A stretch of DNA of 64,000 nt from Lysobacter sp. GX 14042 (GTDB lineage: Bacteria > Pseudomonadota > Gammaproteobacteria > Xanthomonadales > Xanthomonadaceae). The DNA lies in assembly GCF_021390425.1 (NCBI RefSeq), contig NZ_JAJUWY010000001.1, positions 434,001 to 498,000 of the forward strand. The letters are read 5' to 3'. The notes beneath the pieces are model-generated. The model ran no database searches and was not told where the DNA came from. It saw nothing but the letters and a program-made list of their open reading frames with translations. The translations under genes were made by a program, and so were the position numbers. Positions 19,220 through 27,295 of the stretch are shown in pieces (within the stretch, counting starts at the first letter, position 1; each line of letters opens with the position of its first letter).

Positions 19220-20821
19220 ATGACCACGACCCCACGGGGCGCATCCGACGCCCGCGCCGAGCTGCCCGGCGATTCGCTCGAAACCCGCCTGCGGGAGGCC
19301 ACCGACCTCCTCGAGGCCGTCGCGGCCGACCATTCAATGCTCGACGTGCTGGACGCCGCCACCCGCGAGCGCCTGCACCGTGCGCTGGCCGCATTGCACG
19401 CCCCGTCCGATCCGGCGGCACGCCGCCAACGGCGCAAGCAGCACAGGCGCGACCGGGTACAGACCCGGAATGAGCACGACGACGCGATCCTCGACGCCAC
19501 CGGCATCCGCACGCTGCGCCGGCAGCCGGTGTTCACCACGCCCAACTACCTGCCGCCCGCGGGCTTCGAGCCGCGCGACGTCGACGCCGACGTGCCGCCG
19601 CAGCACGAGGTACTGGAGCCGCAGCAGTGTTACGTGTGCAAGCACAGGTACACGCGCATCCACCACTTCTACGACCAGCTGTGCCCGCAGTGCGCGGAGT
19701 TCAACTTCGCCAAGCGCACCGAACTCGCCGACCTGCGCGGACGCGTGGCGCTGCTGACCGGCGGGCGGGTCAAGATCGGCTACCAGGCCGGGCTGAAGCT
19801 GCTGCGCTGCGGCGCGCGGCTGATCGTCACCACCCGCTTCCCACGCGACTCCGCGGCACGCTACGCGCAGGAGCCGGACTTCGCCGAGTGGCGGGACCGG
19901 CTGGAGATCTTCGGGCTCGACCTGCGCCACACGCCCAGCGTGGAAGCGTTCTGCAGCGAGCTGCTGGCCACCCACGACCGCCTCGACTTCATCATCAACA
20001 ACGCCTGCCAGACGGTGCGCCGCCCACCGGAGTTCTACGCCCACATGATGGCCGCCGAAACCGCCGCGCTGCAGGATGCGCCCAAGCACGTGCGGCGCCT
20101 GCTCGGACGCTACGAAGGCCTGCGCGCGCACGCGCTGCTGCCCGAAGGCGACGCCGCCGCGCTGGCCGGCCGCGACCTGCACCAGGAGGCCGCCGCCGGC
20201 CTGACCCGCGCCGCCGAGCTCTCGCAGGTGCCGCTGCTGGCCGAAGAACTGCTCGGCCAGTCGCACCTGTTCCCGGAGGGACGCCTGGACCAGGACCTGC
20301 AGCAGGTCGACCTGCGCGGCCGCAACTCATGGCGCCTGTTGATGGACGAAGTGCCGTCGGTCGAGCTGCTGGAAGTGCAGCTGGTCAACGCGATCGCGCC
20401 GTTCCTGATCAACGCGCGGCTGAAGCCGCTGATGCTGCGCACGCCCGACGGCAGCCCGCCCACGCCCGACCGCCATATCGTCAACGTCTCCGCGGTCGAG
20501 GGCCAGTTCTACCGCAACTTCAAGACCACCCGGCACCCGCACACCAACATGGCCAAGGCCGCGCTGAACATGATGACGCGCACCTCGGCGGCGGATTACC
20601 ACGGCGACGGCATCCACATGAACAGCGTCGACACCGGCTGGGTGACCGACGAGGACCCGGTGGAGATCGCCGCGCGCAAGACCCGCGAGGAGCGCTTCCA
20701 CCCGCCGCTGGACATCGTCGACGGTGCGGCGCGCATCGTCGACCCGATCATTGCGGGGCTGAACACCGGCGAGCATGTGTGGGGGCAGTTCCTGAAGGAT
20801 TACCGGCCTACGGACTGGTAG
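19220..20821 (+). CDS. Atypical SDR-fold protein with N-terminal four-cysteine (zinc-ribbon-like) motif
   Basis: A 533-residue protein. After a 130-residue N-terminal part with a basic stretch (RRQRRKQHRRDR), it has CYVCKHRYTRIHHF...CPQC, i.e. C137, C140, C155 and C158, a probable zinc site. A Rossmann domain follows (about 172-500): LTGGRVKIGYQAG in place of the canonical TGxxxGxG, NNAC in place of NNAG (260-263), S424 in VNVSAVEG, and K446 with Thr (T442) where the catalytic Tyr of YxxxK is expected. An insertion of about 100 residues (270-385) interrupts the fold. Nucleotide binding is plausible; standard SDR chemistry is not. Confidence 0.75.
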   Translation: MTTTPRGASDARAELPGDSLETRLREATDLLEAVAADHSMLDVLDAATRERLHRALAALHAPSDPAARRQRRKQHRRDRVQTRNEHDDAILDATGIRTLRRQPVFTTPNYLPPAGFEPRDVDADVPPQHEVLEPQQCYVCKHRYTRIHHFYDQLCPQCAEFNFAKRTELADLRGRVALLTGGRVKIGYQAGLKLLRCGARLIVTTRFPRDSAARYAQEPDFAEWRDRLEIFGLDLRHTPSVEAFCSELLATHDRLDFIINNACQTVRRPPEFYAHMMAAETAALQDAPKHVRRLLGRYEGLRAHALLPEGDAAALAGRDLHQEAAAGLTRAAELSQVPLLAEELLGQSHLFPEGRLDQDLQQVDLRGRNSWRLLMDEVPSVELLEVQLVNAIAPFLINARLKPLMLRTPDGSPPTPDRHIVNVSAVEGQFYRNFKTTRHPHTNMAKAALNMMTRTSAADYHGDGIHMNSVDTGWVTDEDPVEIAARKTREERFHPPLDIVDGAARIVDPIIAGLNTGEHVWGQFLKDYRPTDW

Positions 20822-20842
20822 CGCGTTGGCGTGAGCCAACCA

Positions 20843-21562
20843 TCAGGCGTACGCCTGCCATAGCAACGCCGCCCCAACGACGATGAGCCCGCAATGGACG
20901 CAAACCAGAAACACATGCTCGTTGAAGTGCCGGTTTGCCATGCGACCGGCAAGGATGGCGGCAACAACCACCGGCAGGGATAGAAGGTAGTAGTTCGTTA
21001 CCTCCGGGGTCCACAGCCCCGCCATCCAGTAGCCAGCCATGACCACAGCACTGGCGGGAAGGAAGTAACCCTGCAACGTCGCGCGAAAGTGCTGGGGAGA
21101 CCAGCGGCGAAGCGTCCCGTAAGCAACCAGCGGCGGGCCGTTCATCCCGTATGCGCCACCCAGGATGCCTGCCAGGAAGCCGAATAAAGGCGCGAACCGG
21201 TCGGACTCCAGCTTCACCGAGTAGCGGTTGAGCAGGAGATAGGCGGAGAAAACAATAATGACCACCGCCAGGGCAGTCTTGACCGTTCCCGTGGGTGCGG
21301 CCGACAGAAGCCAGAGGCCAAACGGGACTCCAAAGAGAGTGGAGGCAAACAGCCAACCCGCACTGCGCATGTGGATGTGGCGCCAGTCCTGGGCAACTGA
21401 AACCACCGAAACAGTGATGGACACGAGAACGGCCACCGGTGCCGCCACCTCCACCGGAACAATGAGCGCGAGCAGCGGCACGGCCACCAGCGCCTCGCCG
21501 AATCCAAACGCGGAACGAATGAATGTAGCGATGAAAAGTACTACCAGTACTTCAAGAAGCAT
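20843..21562 (-). CDS. TSUP-family permease (TauE/SafE)
   Basis: A 239-residue integral membrane protein with seven to eight predicted helices. The family signature is GFGEALVAVPLLALIVP near the start, repeated in weaker form in the second half as GGAYGMNGPPLVAYGTL. TSUP proteins export or import sulfite, sulfoacetate or other organosulfur anions. The substrate cannot be told here. GC content is visibly lower than in neighbouring core genes. It runs in the same direction as the SMR gene upstream. Confidence 0.82.
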   Translation of the reverse strand: MLLEVLVVLFIATFIRSAFGFGEALVAVPLLALIVPVEVAAPVAVLVSITVSVVSVAQDWRHIHMRSAGWLFASTLFGVPFGLWLLSAAPTGTVKTALAVVIIVFSAYLLLNRYSVKLESDRFAPLFGFLAGILGGAYGMNGPPLVAYGTLRRWSPQHFRATLQGYFLPASAVVMAGYWMAGLWTPEVTNYYLLSLPVVVAAILAGRMANRHFNEHVFLVCVHCGLIVVGAALLWQAYA

Positions 21563-21613
21563 CCAACCCCCGGACCGCGCCTCACAACGCAGCGAGTCAT
21601 TCGCGCTCGCAGG

Positions 21614-21946
21614 CTAATGGGCGCTTGACCTCGAAAGCAGGTTCAGCACCGCAACGCCGCTGACGATGAGGCCAATGCCCACAAATGCCCATCCATCAAG
21701 TTTCTGCCCGTGCAGCAGCCACGCAATGGCCGCGACCAGCACGATGCCCACTCCGGACCAGACCGCATAGGCGATCCCGACGGGTATGGATTTCAGCACC
21801 AGGGACAGGAAGTAAAAAGCAAAGCCGTAACCGGCAACCACGACAAAGGACGCGACCGGCTTCGTAAACCCCTGGCTGGACTTGAGCGCGGAGGTCGCGA
21901 TGACCTCGCCGACGATGGCGAGAGCGAGAAACAGCCAACCTTTCAT
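21614..21946 (-). CDS. Small multidrug resistance (SMR) transporter, EmrE type
   Basis: A 110-residue protein with four transmembrane helices. The proton/drug-coupling glutamate is E14 ([13 protein letters not shown]) and W63 in [11 protein letters not shown] is present, which together mark the EmrE/QacE subtype that exports quaternary ammonium cations rather than the Gdx/SugE guanidinium exporters. EmrE works as an antiparallel dimer in the inner membrane. No partner SMR gene is adjacent. Confidence 0.88.
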   Translation of the reverse strand: MKGWLFLALAIVGEVIATSALKSSQGFTKPVASFVVVAGYGFAFYFLSLVLKSIPVGIAYAVWSGVGIVLVAAIAWLLHGQKLDGWAFVGIGLIVSGVAVLNLLSRSSAH

Positions 21947-22004
21947 ACCTCACCTCCAGTAATTCAACTTGGCAGGAACGCGCGGGGAGCTTAAAGCGCA
22001 AGCC

Positions 22005-22769
22005 TCACAACGCATCCCGCAGGCCCGCCAGCACGGCACCGGCGCCACCACGCAGGTGCAGGTCGGCCTGCCCGGCATGGGCGCTCTCGTCGGGATCGAC
22101 CAGGATCACCCGCGCCCCGCCCCTTCGCGCGAGCCCCACGAGCGAGGCCGCAGGCTCCACCTGGCCCGAGGTGCCCACCACCAGCAGCAGGTCGCATCCG
22201 CGGATGGCCGCCTCGGCCCGTGCCCAGGTCTTCGTCGGGAGGGACTCGCCGAACCAGACCACCCCGGGACGGATGAAGCCATCGCAGTGCCCGCAGCGCG
22301 GCGGCTCCAGGCGCTGGCCGGGCTCCATGGTCTCCAGCGCGGGCACGTCGAAGCCGGTGAACGGCCGGTTGCAGACCGAGCAGCGCAGCTTCATCAGCTC
22401 GCCATGCAGGTGCAGCACCCGCGAGGAACCGGCGCGCTCATGCAGGTCGTCGACGTTCTGGGTCACGACGGTGAGCGCCGTCCAGCGCGCCTGGAGCTCG
22501 GCGAGCGCCCAATGCCCCGCGTGCGGCTGGACGGTGGCCAGCTGCGCCATCCGGTACACGTACCAGCCCCACACCAGCGTCCGGTCCCGCTGGAACGCCA
22601 TCGGGGTCGCCAGCTCCTCCGGCTTCCACCGCGACCACAGACTGTCCTTGCCGCCACGGAAGGTCGGGATGCCGCTCTCGGCGGACATGCCGGCGCCGGT
22701 GAAGATGACCGGACGGGCGCTGTCCCGCAACGCGGCGGCGGCTTCCTGCAAGGCGGGTTCGTCACTCAT
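22005..22769 (-). CDS. cobB: Sirtuin NAD-dependent protein deacylase (CobB/SIRT5-like)
   Basis: A 254-residue class III sirtuin that removes acyl groups from lysines using NAD. Motifs: GAGMSAESGIPTFRG (NAD loop), TQNVDDLHERAG, catalytic His in LHLHGE, four zinc cysteines (CSVC and CGHC), and GTSGQVEPAA. Y70-V-Y-R73 (GWYVYRMAQ) supplies the YxxR signature that lets SIRT5/CobB accept succinyl and malonyl lysine. Likely action is on metabolic enzymes and transcription factors. It stands alone between an SMR and an MFS transporter. Confidence 0.9.
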   Translation of the reverse strand: MSDEPALQEAAAALRDSARPVIFTGAGMSAESGIPTFRGGKDSLWSRWKPEELATPMAFQRDRTLVWGWYVYRMAQLATVQPHAGHWALAELQARWTALTVVTQNVDDLHERAGSSRVLHLHGELMKLRCSVCNRPFTGFDVPALETMEPGQRLEPPRCGHCDGFIRPGVVWFGESLPTKTWARAEAAIRGCDLLLVVGTSGQVEPAASLVGLARRGGARVILVDPDESAHAGQADLHLRGGAGAVLAGLRDAL

Positions 22770-22823
22770 GGCAATGGCCCCTTTGCATCCAGTGCCGACC
22801 GGCCCGCCGGGTAGACGGCCCTG

Positions 22824-24080
22824 TCAGGATTCGCAGCCCACCGCGGCGATCGGCCCCTTTGCGTCCACGCGCGCGGCGGCCCGCGCGGTCCGGCGGGCCC
22901 AAGCGTAGATCATCAACCCGACCACCGCAGTGGCGGCGCCGACGTAGCCCGTCGAGGTCCAGCCAAAGCCGGCGGTGATCGCCATGCCGCCCAGCCACGG
23001 GCCCAGCGCGTTGGCGGTATTGAACGCGGCATGGTGGGAGGCCGCGGCCAACGTCTGCGCCCCGCCGGCCACGTCCATCAGGTGCGACTGCAGGATGGGT
23101 CCCAGCGCGCCCATCAAGCCGATGGCGACGGTTGCCAGCACGATGGTCGGCAGGCTGCCTGCCAGCAACGGAAACAGCAGCAGCGCCGCGACGGCCCACG
23201 CCAGCACCACCCACACGCCACGCAGCTTGTACCGGTCGTACAACCAGCCACCGGCGAAATTCCCGATCACCCCGCCCACGCCAAAGCCGGCCAGGCCCAG
23301 CGGTATCCAGGCCGCCGCTACGCCGGTCACTTCCAGCATGGTCGGCGCCAGGTAGCTGAAGACCGCGAACATGCCGGCAAAGCCGATCGCACCGATGCCC
23401 AGCGCCTGCCACACCGGCAGCCGGTTGAAGGCGCGCAGTTCCGCCAACGGCTTCGTCTTCGGCCCGTCGACGTGCGCCGGCAGCCATACCGCCAACAGCA
23501 CCGCGGTGAGGCCCGCGATGAGCGCCACCGCGGCATAGACCCAGCGCCAATCGATCGCCTGCCCCGCCCAGGTCGCCAGCGGATTGCCGACCAGGATCGC
23601 CAGGGTCAAGCCCAGCATGACCAGGCTGACCGCGCGACCACGCCGGTGCGGCGGACTGATCGCCACCGCCGTCAGCGCCGCCACGCCAAAGTAGGCGCCG
23701 TGCGGCAGGCCGGCAATGAAGCGGAACAGCAGCAGGCTGCCGTACGTCGGTCCCACCGCGCTGACCAGGTTGCCCAGCGCGTAGAAGCCCATCAGCGACA
23801 GCAGCAGGGTCTTGCGCTTCCACCCCGCGCCCAGGATCGCCAGCAATGGGGCCCCGACCACCACGCCCAGCGCGTAGGCGCTGATCAGGTGGCCCACCTG
23901 CGGCTCGGTCACGCCCAGCGAGGCGACCATGTTGGGCATCAGCCCCATGCTGGCGAACTCGCCGGTGCCGATGGCGAAGCCGCCCAGCGTCAGCGCGAAC
24001 AGGATCAACCCGGTCTGGCGCGGGCTCAGCGTGGTGGTGACCTGGGGGGAGGGGGAATCGGGGGAGCGGACAACGGGCAT
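22824..24080 (-). CDS. MFS transporter, AraJ/purine-efflux-like (DHA1)
   Basis: A 418-residue 12-helix MFS transporter. The motif-A-like loop GAGWKRKTLLLS follows helix 2; FIAGLPHGAYFGVAALTAVA in helix 4 and the GTGEFASMGLMP start are typical of the AraJ/YdhP/PbuE group, which exports arabinose-type sugars, purines or drugs. ATG 24080 is preferred; longer starts run into upstream DNA. It is monocistronic as far as can be seen. Confidence 0.85.
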   Translation of the reverse strand: MPVVRSPDSPSPQVTTTLSPRQTGLILFALTLGGFAIGTGEFASMGLMPNMVASLGVTEPQVGHLISAYALGVVVGAPLLAILGAGWKRKTLLLSLMGFYALGNLVSAVGPTYGSLLLFRFIAGLPHGAYFGVAALTAVAISPPHRRGRAVSLVMLGLTLAILVGNPLATWAGQAIDWRWVYAAVALIAGLTAVLLAVWLPAHVDGPKTKPLAELRAFNRLPVWQALGIGAIGFAGMFAVFSYLAPTMLEVTGVAAAWIPLGLAGFGVGGVIGNFAGGWLYDRYKLRGVWVVLAWAVAALLLFPLLAGSLPTIVLATVAIGLMGALGPILQSHLMDVAGGAQTLAAASHHAAFNTANALGPWLGGMAITAGFGWTSTGYVGAATAVVGLMIYAWARRTARAAARVDAKGPIAAVGCES

Positions 24081-24232
24081 CCGGTATTTTGCCGTAGCAC
24101 GGCGGAACCATTGCGGCTGTGGCTGGAACAATGCATTGAGGCTCAGAACGAACGCCCATCGACGGGCACCCGCTTCAGGGACGACAACTCCACGCCTTCC
24201 AGGCAGCGCACCAGGCTCGCCTCCGGACTGAC

Positions 24233-24616
24233 TCAGCTACGATCAACAATCTTCGTGATTTGCCCATCGCCGAACCAGAACTCGGACTTGCCCTGCAGAT
24301 CAAGCAGGATGCCGGCTGACGGACCGTCGGGAATGTCTGCGGCCAGCCTGCCCCGGAAGGCGATGGTTGCAGCGGCAAAGTCACGACCGAACTCCAGGCC
24401 CGTGACGCGCTGCTGGCGCTCGGAGAATAAAGACCTGGACTGCTCCGCCAGTTGCCGTAGCTCGTCGATCCCGCTTGTGGCCGCCGTGAGTTGATCGCCA
24501 GAGTAGTTCTCGAAACGCATGTCCTGGGAAACAAGCGACAACATGCCGTCAATGTCGAAGGAGTTGTAAGCGACCAGGTAGCGGTCAATAAGATCCTTCA
24601 TGTCTGCGTTGTCCAT
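24233..24616 (-). CDS. NTF2-like / SnoaL-type protein
   Basis: A 127-residue protein of the NTF2/SnoaL cone fold: MKDLIDRYLVAYNSFDIDGM, then SLVSQDMRFENYSG and a C-terminal KSEFWFGDGQITKIVDRS. Such proteins are isomerases, cyclases or small-ligand binders; nothing points to a specific one. Base composition is more AT-rich than the surroundings, and an IS element sits 123 bp upstream, so recent acquisition is likely. MKDLIDRY (24601) is a possible later start. Confidence 0.75.
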   Translation of the reverse strand: MDNADMKDLIDRYLVAYNSFDIDGMLSLVSQDMRFENYSGDQLTAATSGIDELRQLAEQSRSLFSERQQRVTGLEFGRDFAAATIAFRGRLAADIPDGPSAGILLDLQGKSEFWFGDGQITKIVDRS

Positions 24617-24773
24617 GACTTCTCCATGTACACCTGATGTCTGAATGACGCCGCGCCGTGAAGCGGTGTCGACCCTGAGGAACCGCAGGCCCCGCGCCGC
24701 CGGATCTGGGCAGTGCCCACCGATGGCTCTCCGAAGACTGAATCGCCCCGGCTTCTGTAGACACCCCGAAGCC

Positions 24774-25670
24774 TCAAATTGATTGCCGCTTTTCGAACTC
24801 TACCGGAGGCAGTCCGTTGTTGTGCCCGTGCTGCCTGCGGGTGTTGTAGAACATCTCGATGTAGTTGAAGACGTCGGCCTTGGCCTCGTCGCGGGTGGCG
24901 TAGATCCGCCGCCTGATGCGCTCGCGCTTGAGGAGCTGGAAGAAGCTCTCGGCGACCGCGTTGTCATGGCAGTTGCCGCGCCGGCTCATGCTGCTGACCA
25001 GACCGTGGGCTGTCAGGAAATCCTGCCAATCGTGGCCGGTGAACTGCGTTCCCTGATCGGAGTGAATGAGCAGTCCGGCGGGCGGCTTGCGGCGCCACAC
25101 CGCCATCATCAACGCCTGCAGCACCAGATCGGTGTGCATGGTCGATCCCATCGCCCAGCCGACGATCTTCCGGGAGAACAGGTCCATGACCGCCGCCAGG
25201 TACAGCCAGCCTTCGTGGGTGCGGATGTAGGTGATGTCGGTGACCCAGGCACGATTGGCGGCCACCGGGTCGAACTGCCGCGCCAGATGGTTGTCGGCGA
25301 CCACGGCCGGCTTGCCTCCGCGCATGCCGGGTCGGCGGCGATAACCAACTTGCGCCCGCAAGCCTTCACCACGCATCAGCCGGGCCACCCGGTGCTTGCC
25401 GCAGCGCTCGCCCAGATCACGCAAGTCGCGGGCAACCTTGCGATAGCCGTACACGCTGCCGCTCTCCAGCCAGGACTGCTTGATCAGACCCAGTACGCGC
25501 CGGTCGTCCTTGGCCCGTGCCGACAGCGGCGCCCGGCGCCAGGCGTAGTAGCCGCTGGGGTGCACGCCCAACACCCGGCACATGCTGCGCACCCGGAACT
25601 CCCGTTCGTGGTCGCGCATGAAGGCGTACTTCACCCGGACTGCTTGGCAAAGTACGCCGCGGCTTTTTTT
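24774..25670 (-). CDS. IS3-family transposase OrfB (DDE integrase domain)
   Basis: About 298 residues in the -1 frame relative to orfA, made as an OrfAB fusion. It has the HTH_21-like part (MCRVLGVHPSGYYAWRRAPL, VYGYRKVARDLRDLG) and the rve integrase core with catalytic acidic residues in WVTDITYIRT, IHSDQGTQFTG and AVAESFFQLLKRE. All three DDE residues are present and the frame is intact, so the transposase is probably functional. Confidence 0.92.
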   Translation of the reverse strand, partial: KKSRGVLCQAVRVKYAFMRDHEREFRVRSMCRVLGVHPSGYYAWRRAPLSARAKDDRRVLGLIKQSWLESGSVYGYRKVARDLRDLGERCGKHRVARLMRGEGLRAQVGYRRRPGMRGGKPAVVADNHLARQFDPVAANRAWVTDITYIRTHEGWLYLAAVMDLFSRKIVGWAMGSTMHTDLVLQALMMAVWRRKPPAGLLIHSDQGTQFTGHDWQDFLTAHGLVSSMSRRGNCHDNAVAESFFQLLKRERIRRRIYATRDEAKADVFNYIEMFYNTRRQHGHNNGLPPVEFEKRQSI

Positions 25671-25909
25671 AGAATGTCGCGCTCCTCCGTGACCCGGCGA
25701 AGCTCCGACTTGAGCCGGCGCAGCTCGTCCGCCTGGTCCGCCGTCGCTGCCCGCTCGGGCCCGGACCGGCCGTACTGCTTCCGCCACGTGTAGAGGCTGT
25801 GGATCGACACCCCCAGCCGATCGGCCACCTCTGCCACCGAGTGGCCGCGGTCCGTCACCTGCCTGACCGCCTCAACCTTGAACTCTTCCGTGTACCGCTT
25901 GCTGCTCAT
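25631..25909 (-). CDS. IS3-family OrfA (HTH DNA-binding protein)
   Basis: A 92-residue protein with an N-terminal helix-turn-helix that recognises the IS ends (RYTEEFKVEAVRQVTDRGHS, VAEVADRLGVSIHSLYTWRK) followed by a leucine-zipper-like segment (ADELRRLKSELRRVTEERDI). ATG 25909 lies inside the element; a longer start at 25984 would lie outside the inverted repeat and is rejected. Confidence 0.9.
   Translation of the reverse strand: MSSKRYTEEFKVEAVRQVTDRGHSVAEVADRLGVSIHSLYTWRKQYGRSGPERAATADQADELRRLKSELRRVTEERDILKKAAAYFAKQSG
25664..25670 (-). other. Programmed -1 ribosomal frameshift site of the IS3 element
   Basis: On the minus strand the run of seven A residues forms the slippery heptamer A-AAA-AAA in the orfA frame (CTA AAA AAA GCC). 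Slipping back one base yields AAA AAA AGC and enters orfB. This is the standard IS3-family route to the OrfAB transposase. Confidence 0.85.
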
Positions 25910-26175
25910 GGACACTCCTGCTGTTGCCGTGGATATGGCTGCAGGGTGTCTACGAAACACGGGGCGATTCATTCGTTGTGTCATCGCCGCCTTAAGTCTT
26001 CAAGTGGGTGGTGTTTCGTTGCCTAACTATTATTAGATCCCCGAAGCGAGGTGTAACACCGTCTCGGGCGCACCCCCCGACACCGGGCACATCCGCGCAA
26101 GTCCAGCATTCATGCAGCTTCGCCCCCCTTTCGCCCCGTCCGGCCTCCCGCCGTACACACAGTTATACGCCACTG

Positions 26176-26203
26176 CCGGGGCGGTAATCCAATACCGCCC
26201 CGG
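26176..26203. terminator. Perfect 11-bp hairpin in the IS-flanking gap
   Basis: CCGGGGCGGTA and TACCGCCCCGG pair perfectly around the loop ATCCAA. It lies in the 349 bp between the IS right end and the transporter start, where no gene can be seen. It may end leftward or rightward transcription, but no T-tract follows. The rest of this gap holds nothing I recognise. Confidence 0.45.
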
Positions 26204-26320
26204 ATTCGTCGGATAACACGTTTACCACCCTGCCAGCATGTTCCGTCTGCTGGCGTCATGAGCCCAGACGCCCCTGCCGCCAGCAGCTACCATCCGGTCC
26301 CTTTACGGTTGGACCCGCCC

Positions 26321-27184
26321 ATGCTCCTGATCCTCCTCAGCGCCCTGTGCAGCGTCTCCGTCGCGGTGCTGCTCAAGCTCGCGCCGCGCTGGCGGCTGGA
26401 CATGCCGCAGCTGGTGATGTGGAACTACCTGGCGGCCAGCGGGCTGTGCTGGGTCCTGCTCTCGCCGCCGCTGGAAAACCTGCAGCGGCCGGATACCCCT
26501 TGGCCGGTGCTGCTGGGACTGGCGGTGGTGTTGCCTTCGCTGTTCCTGGTGCTGGCGGCTTGCGTGCGGGCGGCGGGCATCGTGCGCACCGACGTGGCGC
26601 AGCGCCTATCCCTGCTGCTGTCGCTGCTGGCGGCCTTCACGGTATTCGGTGAGCAGGCCTCGGTGATCAAACTGGCCGGCCTGGCGCTGGGGCTGGTGGC
26701 GGTCGCCGGCATCGTGGTTCGGCCCGAGCGCGGCAGCGGCCCGGTGCAGGGGCAGCGTGCCTGGCTGTTGCTGCTGGTGGTCTGGGGCGGCTTCGCCTTC
26801 GTCGATGTGATGCTCAAGGTGGTCGCGCAGGCGGGCACGCCCTCCTCCGCCTCGCTGCAGGTCGCCTTCGCGTTGGCCTTCCTGCTGATGCTGTTCTGGC
26901 AGCTGGTACGGCACTGGCGCGGGCGCACCGAGCTTGAGGTGCGCCACCTGGGCGCGGGGCTGCTGTTGGGGCTGCTCAATTTCGGCAACATCTATTTCTA
27001 CGTGCGCGCACACCAGTCACTGCCCGACAGCCCGGCGGTGGTGTTCGCGGCGATGAACATCGGGGTGGTGGTGCTGGGCACGCTGGTGGGCATCGCCGCC
27101 TTCGGCGAGAAGACCGGGCGCTGGAACCGGCTGGCTATCGTGCTGGCGGTGGCGGCGATCGCATTGATCGCGCTGGCGCCCTGA
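26321..27184 (+). CDS. DMT-superfamily permease (EamA-like)
   Basis: A 287-residue membrane protein with about ten hydrophobic helices and two internal halves, as in the drug/metabolite transporter superfamily: MLLILLSALCSVSVAVLLKL at the start, VFGEQASVIKLAGLALGLVA ending the first half, and FGEKTGRWNRLAIVLAVAAI ending the second. Substrate unknown. ATG 26321 begins directly with helix 1; an in-frame ATG at 26258 would add 21 non-membrane residues. Neither start has a clear ribosome site. Confidence 0.78.
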   Translation: MLLILLSALCSVSVAVLLKLAPRWRLDMPQLVMWNYLAASGLCWVLLSPPLENLQRPDTPWPVLLGLAVVLPSLFLVLAACVRAAGIVRTDVAQRLSLLLSLLAAFTVFGEQASVIKLAGLALGLVAVAGIVVRPERGSGPVQGQRAWLLLLVVWGGFAFVDVMLKVVAQAGTPSSASLQVAFALAFLLMLFWQLVRHWRGRTELEVRHLGAGLLLGLLNFGNIYFYVRAHQSLPDSPAVVFAAMNIGVVVLGTLVGIAAFGEKTGRWNRLAIVLAVAAIALIALAP

Positions 27185-27295
27185 GGGTAGGCAGCCCCGC
27201 TCGCCGATAGCATCATTAGGCTCCGCGGGGCGCCCCTCCTGCCATACGACATGCGCCAGGCACAGCCTACCTGGCGCCCAAGGAAACACTTGAAG

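Larger units (their letters stand above)
24739..25971 (-). mobile_element. IS3-family insertion sequence (1233 bp)
   Basis: The element carries orfA and orfB in overlapping frames and is bounded by imperfect 25-bp inverted repeats, 24739-24763 and 25947-25971; both start TGAATCGCCCCG and end GTAGACA and match at 21 of 25 positions. Size, gene layout and the DDE transposase are those of the IS3 family. The three or four bases flanking each end (GAC on the left, TTC on the right) do not form an obvious target duplication, so ends may have been rearranged. Confidence 0.9.

Noticed and set aside
24081-24232. Possible C-terminal gene fragment on the minus strand reading ASLVRCLEGVELSSLKR
   Set aside because: Only about 25 codons before a stop with no recognisable family; too little to call a pseudogene.
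26010-26170. Possible integron attC-like core GCCTAAC with a downstream GTTATAC
   Set aside because: The two cores do not pair well, no second pair of inner boxes was seen, the distance is about 150 bp, and no integrase gene or cassette array is present.
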